Below, in pieces: positions 5,003 through 6,414 of a stretch of 6,414 nucleotides of DNA. The notes under the pieces are model-generated. The model worked only from the letters and a program-made list of their open reading frames with translations, was not told the origin of the DNA and did no database searches. This DNA comes from Balneolaceae bacterium (GTDB taxonomy: Bacteria; Bacteroidota; Rhodothermia; Balneolales; Balneolaceae), in the NCBI GenBank assembly GCA_007118525.1, contig SKRK01000011.1, forward strand, positions 1-6,414. The letters are read 5' to 3'. Position numbers and translations under genes: made by a program. Each line of letters begins with the position of its first letter. Positions within the stretch are counted from its first letter, which is position 1.

Positions 5003-6196
5003 TTACCGATTGAACAATCTGCCCAACAATGTGTCTCTTGACTGTCCATCAATTGGTAAACGCAATGTGGCTTGAGCAAATATAGTATCATCCCGGGGGC
5101 CCCAGAGATCGGACGAATGAAAATTCAAGTGAGTAACCGCTAATGATACATAGTAAAGGTCTATTTCTGCACCTAAACCATTTTGCGGCCTGATCCAGTA
5201 ATCCGAACCCCCAACGATTCCATATCTCAGATAAATGGTTTCCAGATAATGAAGTTCAAAGCCGATACTTGTAGAAATTTGTTCACCCAATGATATCTCA
5301 ACCATTTTAGTGCCGTCGAATCTTTCAAAACTGTTCCAGGTTGTAAAAAGCGCCATAAAACCACTTGGAGATGTAAATGAAGTTTCGTCTACCACTTCCC
5401 ATCGTGCGAGGTATTTACTGAAACCGGTATATATTCCACCACCAAATAGAGGGCGGTTATGTCGCAAATTTTTACTTGATATGTCCAGCCCTAACCCTAA
5501 TCTGATTTGTCCGGGTAGATTTGTTTCATTCATATCGGTGCTTTCAAAATCAAAACCATCGCTTAAATCGTTGAGTGACAAACCAGTCTGTGGTCTAAAA
5601 ACAAAATTATCAGATTCGAACTGATTTTGATAATACGCCCCAAGATTGATTCCCCATGCAGTTGCATTCCCACCAAATTCACCGCTACCAAAAATTGGTG
5701 ACTTATAAGAACTATGTAAAATTCCAGCTCCTAATGAGAAATTTTTATTGATTTGATAACCGACATGAAAGCGTAGTAGCCTATTGGTTAAGCTAAAGTC
5801 TCCACCTTCAAAACTAAAGTCACTCGGTAAAGTAAAAGAAGTATAATCCATCATCGCAGAGTATGAAAATCCTCGATTTGAGTAACTTATCGACGGACTG
5901 TGTAAGTTTGCACTATTTGGTATCACAGTCGATTCAATAGCAGCGACGGAAAAAAGAAAGCTTGATGCATTTAAAACACCACTTTCTAAAGGAATTGCCG
6001 GATTTATATGGTTAGATGTACGATTGTTAAGTGCAGCAGTAGATTGACCCAATGCAGATACACGCGCTTCATAGAGATGATGATGCCAAGAAATGGGAGA
6101 GGTAAAATTTTGGGCTAATCCATCTGCTGATAATAATGCCAATAATACTATTCCAATAAAGATTCGGGAGAAGTATTTAAATAGGTGATTAATCAT
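5003..6196 (-). CDS. Outer-membrane beta-barrel protein, PorV/FadL-like
   Basis: The 397-residue exported protein starts with a basic, then hydrophobic signal peptide (FIGIVLLALLSADGLAQ, 13-29), with cleavage likely around LA|QN or AQ|N. The mature N-terminus, EARVSALGQSTAALNNRTSNHINPA (43-67, two motifs: ARVSALGQSTAAL and NHINPA), resembles the opening of PorV/PorQ/FadL-type barrels (AR-x-LGMGG...YNPA). The rest is rich in alternating aromatic/polar segments (FSYSAMMDY, FHVGYQI, WGINLGAYYQ, IYLRYGIVGG, LYYVSLAVTHLNF) with Gly turns, typical of about 12-14 beta strands. It ends LFNR without a canonical terminal aromatic, although ATLRLPI lies close to the end. Known relatives transport hydrophobic substrates or act in type IX secretion; the role here is unknown. 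No Shine-Dalgarno is seen before ATG 6196. It is much AT-richer than the methionine genes (19 GC of 60 in 5221-5280 against 40 of 60 in 1561-1620). Confidence 0.78.
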   Translation of the reverse strand: MINHLFKYFSRIFIGIVLLALLSADGLAQNFTSPISWHHHLYEARVSALGQSTAALNNRTSNHINPAIPLESGVLNASSFLFSVAAIESTVIPNSANLHSPSISYSNRGFSYSAMMDYTSFTLPSDFSFEGGDFSLTNRLLRFHVGYQINKNFSLGAGILHSSYKSPIFGSGEFGGNATAWGINLGAYYQNQFESDNFVFRPQTGLSLNDLSDGFDFESTDMNETNLPGQIRLGLGLDISSKNLRHNRPLFGGGIYTGFSKYLARWEVVDETSFTSPSGFMALFTTWNSFERFDGTKMVEISLGEQISTSIGFELHYLETIYLRYGIVGGSDYWIRPQNGLGAEIDLYYVSLAVTHLNFHSSDLWGPRDDTIFAQATLRLPIDGQSRDTLLGRLFNR

Positions 6197-6414
6197 AAAG
6201 ATGTTGTTATTGAGGCCTATTGATGAAAAAGTCAGAGAAAATAACGTTACTGACGAAAATACCCCTTTTCAATAAATGACACAACAACACCACTAAACCC
6301 CTGTTAAAATTATATTTGAAGGAATTACATTCAATAAACAGGTTCAGATAAATATTTATTGAACTCTACTCAAATTTGAAGCTTGTGCCAGTTCACCTGC
6401 TACTCCCGCTCAAA
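6197..6414. other. AT-rich upstream region of the outer-membrane gene
   Basis: No gene can be supported in these 218 bases. On the minus strand a TATAAT hexamer lies at 6314-6309, 112 bases upstream of the outer-membrane ATG, but no acceptable -35 stands 16-18 bases before it. A TATTTTCG similar to the Bacteroidota -7 element (TAnnTTTG) is nearer the start. Neither is strong enough to call a promoter. The last bases to the right edge could be the tail of another minus-strand gene, but too little is visible. Confidence 0.4.
6330..6363. repeat. 9-bp inverted repeat
   Basis: TTCAATAAA (6330-6338) and TTTATTGAA (6355-6363) are perfect inverse complements separated by 16 bases. The stem is AT-only apart from one C/G pair and has no adjoining T-tract, so it is a poor terminator. 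It lies upstream of the outer-membrane gene and may be a protein-binding palindrome or the end of the preceding transcription unit. Confidence 0.4.

Noticed and set aside
6309..6314. TATAAT as promoter of the outer-membrane gene (minus strand)
   Set aside because: No -35-like hexamer at suitable spacing in AT-rich DNA, and groups like this often use a different -7/-33 consensus.
6385..6414. tRNA-Gly-like start (GCGGGAGTAGC) on the minus strand near the right edge
   Set aside because: The following bases do not form a D-arm (GCTC/GAGC) and no T-arm or 3' acceptor half follows within about 75 bases. Probably chance or part of another gene tail.

Overview
The window looks like chromosomal DNA from a free-living bacterium of the Bacteroidota/Balneolota/Rhodothermota group. 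I infer this from the gene order (sulfhydrylase, OsmC, MetX and a ThrA-like homoserine dehydrogenase side by side), a PorV/FadL-like outer-membrane barrel whose signal peptide ends in LAQ, and intergenic CCCCTCC/GGAGGGG inverted repeats. Lineage was judged by eye only and not tested by any search.

Region 1 (1-3307, all + strand) is a methionine-branch cluster. It starts with the last 38 residues of an O-acetylhomoserine sulfhydrylase (metY), followed by about 290 bases with no gene. That gap holds a nested inverted-repeat element (152-248) and a strong hairpin (315-341) whose U-tract faces the minus strand. Next come an OsmC-family protein (411-941), a weak terminator or attenuator hairpin (950-980), homoserine O-acetyltransferase metX (999-2045), homoserine dehydrogenase hom (2047-3120, 1 base after metX) and a 57-codon ORF of unknown function (3134-3307). 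Hom makes homoserine from aspartate semialdehyde, MetX acetylates it, and MetY replaces the acetate with sulfide to give homocysteine. The OsmC protein, a two-cysteine peroxidase-type fold, sits inside this sulfur-assimilation set.

Region 2 (3315-4655, - strand) converges on Region 1 with 7 bases between stops. It encodes a 446-residue P-loop protein of the COG2403 / cyclic 2,3-diphosphoglycerate synthetase-like family. It has a clear Shine-Dalgarno, but its role in bacteria is unclear.

Region 3 (4656-5002) is a 347-base gap without a credible gene. It contains degenerate repeats (an 8-base period and several inverted-repeat arms) that look like intergenic repeat debris.

Region 4 (5003-6196, - strand) encodes a 397-residue secreted beta-barrel-type outer-membrane protein that is much richer in AT than the methionine genes. 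Its upstream region (6197-6414) carries a 9-bp inverted repeat and no identifiable gene. I found no CRISPR array, tRNA, rRNA, transposase or canonical SAM riboswitch. Nothing here amounts to a clearly new system; the best leads are the COG2403 protein, the OsmC placement and the repeat structures.
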